DNA from: JARBAU01 sp040414675
GTDB taxonomy: Archaea; Thermoproteota; Nitrososphaeria; Nitrososphaerales; Nitrososphaeraceae
NCBI GenBank assembly: GCA_040414675.1
Contig: JBEDUN010000069.1
Span: 68,074-132,073, forward strand
DNA length: 64,000 bases
Direction of reading: 5' to 3'
Shown here: positions 33,890 through 42,881 of the stretch, in pieces
How positions within the stretch are numbered: the stretch's first letter is position 1
How the letters are laid out: each line of letters begins with the position of its first letter
Translations under genes and position numbers: made by a program
Notes under the pieces: model-generated
Seen by the model: only the letters and a program-made list of their open reading frames with translations
What the model was told of the DNA's origin: nothing
The model's database searches: none

Positions 33890-35089
33890 TTGAACTGGCG
33901 GTTAATCGCGATCCCAGCGAGCATAGTACCTTTTCTAATTATGATCTTTTTCATTCATATTTCACCAGCTGATATTTTTAAAGTCGGACTAGTTCCATTT
34001 ATTCTCTCCTCTATGTCTGTCATGGGGAAATACCTTCTTCAGGCAGTCAGATTCAAGTATTTCATCAAGAAGTTCATAGGATATAATGTGAGTTCTACTG
34101 GTGAAACGATATGTGCGAGCTTAGGAGGCCAGTTTGTTACTCAAACCACACCTTCGTATATTGGAGGAGAGTTGGTTAGAATCGCGTGGCTTACAAAGAA
34201 AGGAGTTCTAGCCGGCAAGGCGGCTTGGATCACAACAATGGAGATTGTTGCCGATGTATTCGTTGGAACATTTCTTGCATTCATGGCTGGTACGGTTTCA
34301 ATCTTGCATGGTGGCTATTTCATTGGAATCATAGTTATATTAGTGACTATTCCAACTTTTGCTTTCTGGTTTCTGTTAATCTTTTTTTCTGCACGGCGAG
34401 TCCTGAAACTACCTTCATTTACTTTAAAAATAGTTCAAAAATTTGTTCCTAAGGAAAAGGCACAAAGATCCATCAATTCGATCAACTCTGCTATAGCAGA
34501 CTTGTGCCACATGAGTAGAGAAAATTTTAATTCAAAAGCGGCCGGCAAAACCTTTGCTGTAGGAATTGCAATAACATTTTTGGCATTCATTCTGCAAGGC
34601 GTATCCTTCATGGTATTGATAGATACGGTCGGGCCGTATCTAGGGCTTTTCGAATCGGTTATGGCCACTTCGGCATCCACAGCACTTTCAAACTTGCCTA
34701 TCACCATAGGTGGTTCAGGGCTTGCGGAATTGGGAATGTGGGCGTATATTTCAAACCTGAATAGTCTTCCTACATTTCATGATATAACAATGAATTCTCA
34801 CTTAAATGTAATAATCGCATGGAGAATTGCCTCGTATCATGTTCCTCTAGTAATCACATGGATTGCTTTAATGAGACTTGCATTAGGCAAGGTGACAGTT
34901 ACGAGATCTGATACATCTAAACTTGTCAGTGAAGAAGTACTTCCCGACCCACTATCATCTGACGATAAAAGCTCAAATTTACGTAGCGAAAATAAGACAA
35001 ATCTGGAAAAACATCAGAATTTGGAGGAGACGTCTAGCGATTCAAAGAAGTTGGAAGATAAAAAGGATAGGAATGAGACTATAAACTGA
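33890..35089 (+). CDS. flippase-like integral membrane protein (LPG synthase TM / UPF0104 family)
   Basis: 399 residues with seven or eight hydrophobic segments spread over about residues 5-335, interrupted by short polar loops. The pattern SLGGQFVTQTTPSYIGGELVRIAWL (about 80-105) is the conserved region of the lysylphosphatidylglycerol synthase transmembrane family, which includes archaeal AglD-like and flippase-like proteins for lipid-linked sugars. A long polar, Ser/Asp/Lys-rich cytoplasmic tail (about 340-399) follows. Start is TTG 33890. It is divergent from the GPN gene. A role in envelope glycolipid or glycoprotein building is inferred. Confidence 0.82.
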   Translation: MNWRLIAIPASIVPFLIMIFFIHISPADIFKVGLVPFILSSMSVMGKYLLQAVRFKYFIKKFIGYNVSSTGETICASLGGQFVTQTTPSYIGGELVRIAWLTKKGVLAGKAAWITTMEIVADVFVGTFLAFMAGTVSILHGGYFIGIIVILVTIPTFAFWFLLIFFSARRVLKLPSFTLKIVQKFVPKEKAQRSINSINSAIADLCHMSRENFNSKAAGKTFAVGIAITFLAFILQGVSFMVLIDTVGPYLGLFESVMATSASTALSNLPITIGGSGLAELGMWAYISNLNSLPTFHDITMNSHLNVIIAWRIASYHVPLVITWIALMRLALGKVTVTRSDTSKLVSEEVLPDPLSSDDKSSNLRSENKTNLEKHQNLEETSSDSKKLEDKKDRNETIN

Positions 35090-35175
35090 TAGAAGTTCCT
35101 TCATATTCTTCTGAAAAATCTAAATGGGGTTTTAGTAATCAGATCAACCTGGTGAACCTTACGCAGATCATGAAA

Positions 35176-35610
35176 TCAATCTTCATCCGATTCCACGCTC
35201 TCGGTGCTATCAGATTCAACATCCATAAGCTGCAGTTCCTCTAGCTCAAATTTATAAATCATTTTCATATCAAGCTCGAATTTTGTTTGTAAAAATTCTG
35301 TAACTTTTTGACTAAGTGGTCCTCGATACATCTTGATTCTGAATTCGTATACATAACCTTTCGAGAAGTTGTCCATTTTCATGGATCTGGGAACATCCAA
35401 ACCTTCAATGATATTTCTCCCATCAGGAAGGGATTCGTAAAGCTGAATATCAATTTTATAGTCGGTCCCATAAATATCAAGTATATACCCAGTCCTGGTT
35501 AAGTTCTCCGGCTGATCAAACTGAACGGATTTTATCTCATCCTCAGCCCATTTAGGAATAGATTCATCCTGATCTTTAGTTCTGTTAGACGTACTCTTAG
35601 TCTTTCCCAT
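35176..35610 (-). CDS. hypothetical protein with acidic tail
   Basis: 144 residues, family not recognised. The first 20 are basic and polar, the core (about 25-125) is beta-rich with NLTRTGYILDIYGTDYKIDIQLY, and the last 18 are Asp, Glu and Ser. Such a charge layout (basic front, acidic tail) is frequent in nucleic-acid-associated or chaperone-like proteins of thaumarchaea, but no motif can be named. It stands alone on the minus strand, convergent with the flippase-like gene. Confidence 0.65.
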   Translation of the reverse strand: MGKTKSTSNRTKDQDESIPKWAEDEIKSVQFDQPENLTRTGYILDIYGTDYKIDIQLYESLPDGRNIIEGLDVPRSMKMDNFSKGYVYEFRIKMYRGPLSQKVTEFLQTKFELDMKMIYKFELEELQLMDVESDSTESVESDED

Positions 35611-35870
35611 CTTAGCTTTTGTAGCGATCTACACTATGTAAAAAGTCTTCTATAAAACTTAAGTTTATTCCTAGACTTTATCTCAAATCCAAGATCAGTT
35701 GTTTGATCGCATAGTCTTTCTAAACTTGCCATTGTGTAGATAAACATCACTTTCATTCTTCTGGACACATCAGAAATGCTTGCATAGGTACTAGATGTTG
35801 AGTAATCGATGATTAGGCCTTAACTGCATATGAAACAATATTAACCAATAAAGTACAGAGAGCTTTTGTA

Positions 35871-35990
35871 ATGCATAACTCGTACAAGTGTGATAAGTGT
35901 AATAACCAATTTCCAGATAAGGAAACAGCTACTGACCATCGTAACGCTACTGGACATCCCTTGAGTTTGGTGACCTTAGAAGAAGGATAG
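35871..35990 (+). CDS. C2H2 zinc-finger micro-protein, 39 residues
   Basis: The product has a single classical finger: YKCDKCNNQF gives the Cys pair (Cys7 and Cys10), Phe lies in the usual hydrophobic position, and TDHRNATGH gives the two His (23 and 29) after a 12-residue gap. Archaeal C2H2 fingers of this size occur and bind nucleic acid or protein. ATG 35871 directly begins the finger. It is too short for ordinary length cut-offs, but the exact C2H2 spacing makes it a good gene. The surrounding 730 bases hold little else. Confidence 0.72.
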   Translation: MHNSYKCDKCNNQFPDKETATDHRNATGHPLSLVTLEEG

Positions 35991-36000
35991 ATTCTGTCCT

Positions 36001-36093
36001 ATGAACTCAAATACAATTCAGATTTCGGAATATTCTAATGATAGAAAAGAAACCGTTCCGGAATTATTAGCAACCTGTTACATCATATTATAA
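36001..36093 (+). CDS. possible 30-residue peptide after the zinc-finger gene
   Basis: ATG 36001, ten bases after the finger gene stop, opens a frame reading MNSNTIQISEYSNDRKE and ending at 36093. It could be a second member of the same small operon, but there is no motif and chance is quite possible. The remaining sequence to 36339 shows nothing. Confidence 0.25.
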   Translation: MNSNTIQISEYSNDRKETVPELLATCYIIL

Positions 36094-36339
36094 ATGCAAA
36101 TGCGAATTCGCCTCGTATGATAGGAATATTCTTGTAGATCAGAATCCTGGCAAATCATAGTCAGAACTATCTTTTTGCTTTGGAAAGGTACAGAGGTAAC
36201 GCATAACTTAACACATTTGCATTTAGATTGCTGCGTGGGTCTGTGATATCATTTTTTCAAATTTACTCTGTTTCATCTAAATCAAGTGTTAAGCCAATTG
36301 CATCAATGCTTTTATCCTTGAAATCATAATTCGTTTTGA

Positions 36340-36801
36340 ATGTCGAACGCAAGTCAGCTTCTTGTCAGAAGGATAAAAGACGGGACAGTAATAGATCATA
36401 TCGAAGCAGGGAAGGCGTTAGTGGTCTTGCGAATCATCGACATAACTGGAAAAGATGGCAATGTCATAACTGTTGCACTAAATGTACCTAGTAACAAACA
36501 TGTAAAAAAAGACATTGTCAAAGTCGAGAACAGATTTTTGATGAACTATGAAACAGATAAGCTTGCACTGATCGCTCCTCGTGCAACAATAAACATTATA
36601 AGAGATTATAAACTAGTAGAGAAACGGAAGATTGAACTTCCAGATTCTATTGTCGGAATTTTCAAATGCCCTAATCTTAAGTGTATTAGCAATAGTGACG
36701 AAGACATTAGCCCAATTTTAGATATCGTGGATAAGCAAAGAATTATTCTTGAATGCAGGTATTGTGCAAGGACCCTCACAATTAATGACTTGGTGTCATG
36801 A
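36340..36801 (+). CDS. pyrI: aspartate carbamoyltransferase regulatory subunit
   Basis: 153 residues. PyrI binds nucleotide effectors and, through a zinc knot, the catalytic PyrB trimers, controlling pyrimidine synthesis. The N-terminal nucleotide-binding domain begins LLVRRIKDGTVIDHI and GKALVVLRII, and the zinc domain has Cys-x4-Cys (KCPNLKCI) then Cys-x2-Cys (ECRYCART). Length is standard. In many archaea pyrB is adjacent; here it is not, and no other pyrimidine gene is next to it, although a cyclic amidohydrolase of dihydroorotase type lies at 5.4 kb. Confidence 0.93.
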   Translation: MSNASQLLVRRIKDGTVIDHIEAGKALVVLRIIDITGKDGNVITVALNVPSNKHVKKDIVKVENRFLMNYETDKLALIAPRATINIIRDYKLVEKRKIELPDSIVGIFKCPNLKCISNSDEDISPILDIVDKQRIILECRYCARTLTINDLVS

Positions 36802-36894
36802 CCCGCTAACCATCATATAGTTCTTTGAGAAGGTCATGGCTATCGTCAGATTTTATCACACAATACTTAAGACTTTGATCTAGGTATTAAAGTC

Positions 36895-37677
36895 ATGGAT
36901 CTTGATGAACATGACAGAGGATCCCTTAAATTAATTTACAGAACTATTCGCAATGTCTTTGTGGATTTAGTTGCATATAGGAACAGGCTCATAGTTCCAG
37001 GGTTGCTTAGTCTAGTTTTGTTATTTGTTATCCAATCTACCGTTATCACTGTAACATTCACTGAATCCATAGTTCAGAATATCATCGTGATAACAACCGT
37101 TATCTTACTTTTCTTCGTTGAACTCTCTATTGTATGGGCAGGAATCATACCGAGTGCCATATCAATACTCGGCATAGTTCTGGTGTTATCAGGTATTGTC
37201 ATCCCACTATATGGAATGGACATAGCTGAAGAGGGCAATTTCAAAGGAATAAAGATACTAATTACTCATGAAACAATCGTACAGGCTGCCGATGCTTATT
37301 TCTATCTTGGTATTTCTATGCTATGTTTAGGCATTATAATAGCATTTAGACCAGATTTGCTCTATACAAAAAACAGGCCGGAATCTATCGATTCGATTTG
37401 GGATGGATACGAAATATGGGACGACAATCTGGGCAGCAGAGCGGAAAATAGCAGAAGTCATGCAAATCAATTTGCTGAACCTGTCATACCAATAAAAATT
37501 CTCATGAACGAAAAGGAAAAATATCTTCTATGGAGATATGAATATGTTCTAGCTGCTATTCATGGCCATCATTATCTCGTGGGGACAAACTGTGTTGTTC
37601 CTACAGGATCAGTAATTTTGCGTGATGATAGCGGACGTATGATGGGTAAATCAAAATATAGTGGATTCTTTGTTTAA
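36895..37677 (+). CDS. membrane protein with a C-terminal soluble domain
   Basis: 260 residues, family not recognised. Four hydrophobic segments (about residues 37-57, 60-80, 84-105 and 133-155) form a small membrane domain, followed by a soluble C-terminus of about 95 residues. The acidic loop IDSIWDGYEIWDDN and the stretch YLLWRYEYVLAAIHGHHYLV are notable. No active-site pattern is clear. It is preceded by pyrI on the same strand, 90 bases away, but with its own probable promoter. Confidence 0.68.
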   Translation: MDLDEHDRGSLKLIYRTIRNVFVDLVAYRNRLIVPGLLSLVLLFVIQSTVITVTFTESIVQNIIVITTVILLFFVELSIVWAGIIPSAISILGIVLVLSGIVIPLYGMDIAEEGNFKGIKILITHETIVQAADAYFYLGISMLCLGIIIAFRPDLLYTKNRPESIDSIWDGYEIWDDNLGSRAENSRSHANQFAEPVIPIKILMNEKEKYLLWRYEYVLAAIHGHHYLVGTNCVVPTGSVILRDDSGRMMGKSKYSGFFV

Positions 37678-38070
37678 TATTTGCCAACCACGACAGTTAT
37701 GTCATTAAATAGGCTATTGCTGTATTGAACTAAAGATCGTTCTCATTGAATCTGGAGCACATTTATTAATTGAAGAATCCCTCAGTTCAATTCTTGAAAA
37801 CCTTCGAACTTGCTAAATCAAGTGCCCAAATAATGATGTTTAAACAGTACCCACAGCGAAAATTCATAAATAATAATAACAGGCGATTGATTTTCTAGGA
37901 TTTGGACCAAATGCTAAGTTCTATTACCTGTAAAAATCATTAATGAATTATAGGTACACATACAATATGGGAAATAATCATCTAATTTTATGCTGATTAT
38001 CACAGGTGCATTGTGAAGAGAAAGGGTTTAATCATCTAGGATTATCCTTTTTTTGTTAACCGCTCGGTTT
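37678..38070. other. convergent intergenic stretch downstream of the ATP synthase operon
   Basis: No gene. The stretch CCTTTTTTTG near 38047-38056 on the plus strand and short T-runs near 38110 could serve as terminators for the two converging units. Nothing else was seen. Confidence 0.4.
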
Positions 38071-40212
38071 TCAGGCTTTCTGCTCTTGAACTAGCTTGTC
38101 AACTTTCTTATGTGTCTGATTAACGTCTTCCTTACTACCCTTCCAGATTACTTTTGAATACAACATGCTAGGCACCAATTTTTTAAACTCTATCCCTTCT
38201 CCAATATACCACTTGGGGAACCATTCGTACAAGTGCAATCTTATCGTCTGAATGTAAACGATCAAACCCTCTATTAGCATTATACCAATGTTCCCACCTA
38301 TTAGTACTGCAAGACCGCCTCCATGTAAATAAGACGAATTCACGGTTACAAGAAGCGCCGAATGCACTAGAAGCATTATTCCTATTCTAGAATAGCTGAT
38401 TATGTTCGATAACATTTCAACTATTCTGACTAGAATTACTTCAATAACGATACCCCCAAGTCCCCCGCCCTCATCGTGACCGTGTTTTGCAGCCTCTTTC
38501 TGTTCTCTCATACCACCGTATATCATGATGCCAACAGTCGCAAAAATAACTGGAACAGCAGCTTTTGCGACAAGATCCACAGTAACCCATTTACCAAATG
38601 TAAATGATAACCATGGGACCGGCTCAGAATGTATGTGTCCAGTGACTCCGAACATTCCGATGATATCGTATCCGGAACCTATTGCAGCTAATACTAGTGA
38701 GACTATGGCCAGGAACTGAATAATAGTAGGAATATCATGACTCCAAACAAACAGCTTATTGCCATCCTTAATATCTTTGTGAAGTCGAAGAAAGAATGCC
38801 AATAACAAATGCACAATCCCTATAGCTACAGAAACTTTCAGAATCTTGACTACTTGTACAAACGTGAGTTCTGAAATATTTAAGACACCTATGAATGGAT
38901 TGTGAGAGATATGCGCTATCCCGAGAATATGAAAACCAAAAACTTCACCTGTCCCCAAGCCAGCAATTGCAGCAGCTGCACCACTGGCTGCTATGAGGGT
39001 CCCCCAAGTAGTAATCGATCCATTGCCTCTCTGCCTTAGCAACATTCCCAGTCCAAAGAGCAAAAGTCCGTGGCCCAAGTCTGCAAACATTAATCCGAAG
39101 AAAAGAGGCCAAACAAAAGCAATTATAGGTGTCGGGTCTACCTCATCAGTTCTAGGTGTTCCCTGAGTTTCGGTGATAACTTCGAACGTACGTATGTACT
39201 TTTTATTTGTCATAAGAGTAGGTAACACTAATTGTTGATCTCCTTGATCAACGCTGTGTGCATGTGCATCTTCAACTACAGAAATATAATTTTTTGTAAG
39301 ATTGTTAAATTTGCCCTGCATTTTCTCCGGAATATATCCACTGATCAAAGCAAAATTCTTTGTACCTCCAGGTTTTCTAGTTATTTCTAAAACATCCTTG
39401 GCAACTTTTGCTGTTTCGTGTAACGAAAGTATTTGAGTCAAACTCGATTTCCTAACCTTTTCAATACGCTTTGCGATTTCAGTGGACTTGATCTCTAGTT
39501 CCTTGACTTTATCGCGAGCTTCTGAATATGCAATACTAGGATTCTGCGTGGCATTGGCTGGGATTTGTATAGGATGTACGCCAAACCCTCTGAGCACCTT
39601 TACAATTCTTTCAGAATCTTCTGAAGCCCCTAAAACTACAACGGAGGATTTATAATCTGACAATTTGCTAGTAAAGATTTCAAGATCACTCAAGCTCTTT
39701 TCTATTTCAACGAGATCTTTGGAATCTATGATAAATATCTCAGCACAAAAGTACTTTAGATTTCTAAATAAAGCCAAATTAAGATTTAGATTAGCTGCTA
39801 CTTTTAACGTGCTTTCAATTGCCTTCTGTTCCTCCAATTGCTTTGTTATATTGTTATGTTCGGCCAATACTTTCTTTGGTTCTTCGAGAACAATTTTTTC
39901 CCTATCCTCTAAATCAGCTACGAAATTTTGAATATCCTTTATCACATAATCGGTTTTGCCCCTTGGAGCTCCCTTAAACATAGTATCCATAACTCCCGTT
40001 TCTAAAGGTATGTTTAATGCTCTGGTTACTTCGTCGATATCTTGAAACGCCTTCTGAGCCTTTAGCAACAAGTCATCCAATAGTGGATTAGAGTGCTCTG
40101 AGCTACTTGGCAGAGAATGAAACCATTCTAGCTCTGCTAACTTGCTCACTACTTCCTGAGTTTCTACTCTAGGCAAGATTACAGTAGCTTTCATCAGTTT
40201 AGCCAGGCCCAT
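38071..40212 (-). CDS. atpI: A-type ATP synthase subunit I
   Basis: 713 residues. Subunit I (a-like) is the stator membrane subunit of the archaeal ATP synthase, providing the proton path against the K ring. The N-terminal half (about 1-345) is cytoplasmic, charged and coiled, and the C-terminal half carries seven or eight membrane segments, with PIIAFVWPLFFGLMFADLGHGLLLF, the GGMREQKE loop, and a conserved Arg near SYSRIGIMLLV. Length fits the family. It is the last gene of the minus-strand operon E-A-B-D-K-I. Confidence 0.95.
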   Translation of the reverse strand: MGLAKLMKATVILPRVETQEVVSKLAELEWFHSLPSSSEHSNPLLDDLLLKAQKAFQDIDEVTRALNIPLETGVMDTMFKGAPRGKTDYVIKDIQNFVADLEDREKIVLEEPKKVLAEHNNITKQLEEQKAIESTLKVAANLNLNLALFRNLKYFCAEIFIIDSKDLVEIEKSLSDLEIFTSKLSDYKSSVVVLGASEDSERIVKVLRGFGVHPIQIPANATQNPSIAYSEARDKVKELEIKSTEIAKRIEKVRKSSLTQILSLHETAKVAKDVLEITRKPGGTKNFALISGYIPEKMQGKFNNLTKNYISVVEDAHAHSVDQGDQQLVLPTLMTNKKYIRTFEVITETQGTPRTDEVDPTPIIAFVWPLFFGLMFADLGHGLLLFGLGMLLRQRGNGSITTWGTLIAASGAAAAIAGLGTGEVFGFHILGIAHISHNPFIGVLNISELTFVQVVKILKVSVAIGIVHLLLAFFLRLHKDIKDGNKLFVWSHDIPTIIQFLAIVSLVLAAIGSGYDIIGMFGVTGHIHSEPVPWLSFTFGKWVTVDLVAKAAVPVIFATVGIMIYGGMREQKEAAKHGHDEGGGLGGIVIEVILVRIVEMLSNIISYSRIGIMLLVHSALLVTVNSSYLHGGGLAVLIGGNIGIMLIEGLIVYIQTIRLHLYEWFPKWYIGEGIEFKKLVPSMLYSKVIWKGSKEDVNQTHKKVDKLVQEQKA

Positions 40213-40381
40213 TTTTTACACTTGCTTGTGAACGTAGTCTCTTTAAATTCTTTGCTCTTTTAGATCGAGCTAGAAATCACAAATGCCTCATTATAAATAC
40301 CGATCATGATATGAATATTGAACCAGCAAAAGATGATTTTCTCGAAATGATTTCAAAATATGAATAAATTAGAAAGAAATT

Positions 40382-40717
40382 CTATTGGCCTAATATGATG
40401 AACATCATTACTATACCGTAAATTGCAATAGATTCTACCATACCTACAAAGATGAAAACCCTGGACTGCATTTTCGGATTATCGCTGATCGCAGCTAGAC
40501 CCGCAGCACCGACAAATCCCAAACCTATTCCAGCTCCAGCTCCTGCCAAACCGAATGCTAAGCCAGCTCCAATTAGTTTTGAGGATTCATTTGCCACTGT
40601 CACTGTCTTTTGTGCATGTGCTAGCGGAAACCCAGGCACCACTAAAAATGCAAGTGTAAGACTAACAGTAACTACCAAAACTGGGAAGAGCATATGCCCG
40701 TTCGTTCCAATATTCAT
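40382..40717 (-). CDS. atpK: A-type ATP synthase proteolipid subunit K
   Basis: 111 residues. The product begins with a hydrophobic leader (about 9-35, ending GFPLAHAQ) that may be cleaved or may act as an extra helix, followed by the two helices of the rotor-ring subunit: a Gly/Ala-rich helix (GAGLAFGLAGAGAGIGLGF) and a second helix with the ion-binding glutamate in VGMVESIAIYG. Two helices per subunit is the simple bacterial-like c-ring unit. It is placed between subunits D and I in the operon. Confidence 0.93.
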   Translation of the reverse strand: MNIGTNGHMLFPVLVVTVSLTLAFLVVPGFPLAHAQKTVTVANESSKLIGAGLAFGLAGAGAGIGLGFVGAAGLAAISDNPKMQSRVFIFVGMVESIAIYGIVMMFIILGQ

Positions 40718-40844
40718 ACGGTTTCGAGACCAAATGCCCTATTTAATTATAACTAAACGATCTGAGAAAACATGTACACATACTGAATTTGAACACTAAA
40801 GTCTATAAAAATAGCCTTTGAATATAGTCTAAATTCGTAAATCG

Positions 40845-41486
40845 CTAACTTGATTTCTTTCTATCTAAAAGAACTTTGACTTTTTTTAATCGTACAAATT
40901 CTTCCCTTTCGCGTTCTTCTAAGGTAGATCGAATGAATGAAATTGCGTACTCATATTGGGGTATGATTACATATTCCAGGGCGTTGATAAGCTTCTGGGT
41001 TCGTTCTAACTCCTTAGCCAGACTGAAGATCGCGTTTTCATATTCTGCAGCTTTGCAAATTTTCGGAAGCATATTTTTAATCAGCTTTGCTGCTTTGTCT
41101 ACCGAAGAATTCGTTTCTATGAAACCATAAGAAAGATCCTGCCCCCCTTCCTTAGTTTTTACCTGAAGAGTAGGTATTTTTACATCTACGATCCTTCTCA
41201 CATTAACATCTACTTCCATTACGCTTGGTGTCGAGTCAGCAATTGATTCCAATGTGGTTGTACCAAGTGACATGTAAGAATCATAAACAGCAGTATAAAT
41301 TTGGCCTAGTGGGCTCCAAATATCGCTTCTTGCCTTATTTGCTTCTTCAATCATTTCATCTATCTTCTTTAGGAGAACTTCTCTCTTGTCATCTAAAATC
41401 TTGTGGACCATCTTTCCTACATGTAGTGATCTTCGAATTTTGATCAGTTCAATTTTTGTTGCAACAACCCTCCCTCCAAAAGACAT
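40845..41486 (-). CDS. atpD: A-type ATP synthase subunit D
   Basis: 213 residues. Subunit D is the long coiled-coil central stalk that couples A/B hexamer catalysis with the K ring. The sequence is almost entirely charged helix at both ends (residues about 1-55 and 140-213), with a short middle, the expected shape. Its family hallmark is the N-terminal LIKIRRSLHVGKMVHKIL. It lies 6 bases after subunit B. The rotor partner F was not found in this window. Confidence 0.93.
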   Translation of the reverse strand: MSFGGRVVATKIELIKIRRSLHVGKMVHKILDDKREVLLKKIDEMIEEANKARSDIWSPLGQIYTAVYDSYMSLGTTTLESIADSTPSVMEVDVNVRRIVDVKIPTLQVKTKEGGQDLSYGFIETNSSVDKAAKLIKNMLPKICKAAEYENAIFSLAKELERTQKLINALEYVIIPQYEYAISFIRSTLEEREREEFVRLKKVKVLLDRKKSS

Positions 41487-41492
41487 CTGGTA

Positions 41493-42881
41493 TTACTGCT
41501 TCCCCTTGTAGTACTGTCGTACATTCTTTTCTTTTATTTTAGTTAGTTCACCTTCGGGCAAAGACGAGAGTACGTCCCAAGCTCTACCTAGAGTTTCTTC
41601 TAAAGTTCGATTTTCATCTTGGTTTTGTTTTAAAAAGTGCTTTTCAAATAAATCGCCAGCCTCGAGATATTTGAGATCAACTCCAGTCAATCCAGCTTTT
41701 CCTACAATTTCAGCTAGGGCTCTTACCTCTTGTGCTCGAGAGTAGGCATCGTATAATTGATTGCCTACTTCCATATGATCTGCTCGAGTCTTGCCTTCGC
41801 CTACTCCATCCTTCATTAATCTTGACAAGGACATTAGCACGTTAACGGAAGGATAGATACCTTTTCTAAAGAGATCCCTCCCAAGAACGATTTGACCCTC
41901 AGTAATATAGCCAGTTAGATCGGGTATAGGGTGAGTAATGTCATCTGCCGGCATAGACAAGATGGGTACTTGAGTTACACTGCCATTCTTGCCTTTTATC
42001 CTTCCTGCACGTTCATAGTTATTGGCTAAATCCGTGTATAGATACCCGGGATATCCTTTTCTACCTGGTACCTCTTCCCTAGCTGCGCTAATCTCCCGTA
42101 AGGCTTCCGCATAGTTAGTCATATCAGTCAAGATAGCAAGAACATGCATACCCAGATCAAAGGCAAGATACTCTGCCACAGTCAAAGCAACTCTAGGTGT
42201 GATGATTCGTTCGATTGCCGGATCATCCGCTAAATTAAGAAATAGAACACTTCTACGCAATGCCCCTGATTCTTCTAAGCTCCGTTTGAAATATTGTGCT
42301 TCCGAGTACTGAACACCTATAGCAGCAAACACCACAGCAAAATCTTCCTTAGTTCCTACAACAGTAGCTTGTCGTGCTATCTGAGCAGCCAGAATATTAT
42401 GAGGCATTCCCGAACCTGAGAAAATTGGTAACTTTTGTCCTCTGACTAGCGTGAGCATTCCATCTATGACAGACACTCCAGTCTGAATGAATGATGTCGG
42501 GTATTCTCTTCTTTCCGGATTCATAGGTTCCCCATTGACATCAATGAATCGATCCGCTACGGGATCTGGCAGTGAATCGTTAGGTCTACCTAGACCATCA
42601 AAAACCCTCCCTAGCAATTCCTGAGAAACTGGCATCGTCATTGTCTTGCCTAGAAATTTCGCCTTAGTACCAGAGATAGCAAGGCCAGTCGTGCCCTCAA
42701 AAACTTGAACTACTGCTTTGCCATTCCCAACTTCCAAAACCTTGCCCAATCGCCGTTCTCCATCGGTGGATTCGATTTCTACTAGTTCATCAAATGACGC
42801 TTTTGTGATACCATCAATTATCATAAGTGGGCCTTTTATCTCGGCAACTTTAGTATACTCTATTCCTACGGCTTCAGACAA
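41493..42881 (-). CDS. atpB: A-type ATP synthase subunit B
   Basis: 462 residues, the non-catalytic regulatory subunit alternating with A in the hexamer. Its nucleotide-binding loop is degenerate, GSGMPHN, in place of a Walker A, as expected for B. Other signatures: DGLGRP, the PTSFIQTGVSVIDGML stretch, and LARDL-like segments toward the C-terminus. Length is normal. It overlaps the end of subunit A by 8 bases and precedes D by 6 bases. Confidence 0.95.
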   Translation of the reverse strand: MSEAVGIEYTKVAEIKGPLMIIDGITKASFDELVEIESTDGERRLGKVLEVGNGKAVVQVFEGTTGLAISGTKAKFLGKTMTMPVSQELLGRVFDGLGRPNDSLPDPVADRFIDVNGEPMNPERREYPTSFIQTGVSVIDGMLTLVRGQKLPIFSGSGMPHNILAAQIARQATVVGTKEDFAVVFAAIGVQYSEAQYFKRSLEESGALRRSVLFLNLADDPAIERIITPRVALTVAEYLAFDLGMHVLAILTDMTNYAEALREISAAREEVPGRKGYPGYLYTDLANNYERAGRIKGKNGSVTQVPILSMPADDITHPIPDLTGYITEGQIVLGRDLFRKGIYPSVNVLMSLSRLMKDGVGEGKTRADHMEVGNQLYDAYSRAQEVRALAEIVGKAGLTGVDLKYLEAGDLFEKHFLKQNQDENRTLEETLGRAWDVLSSLPEGELTKIKEKNVRQYYKGKQ

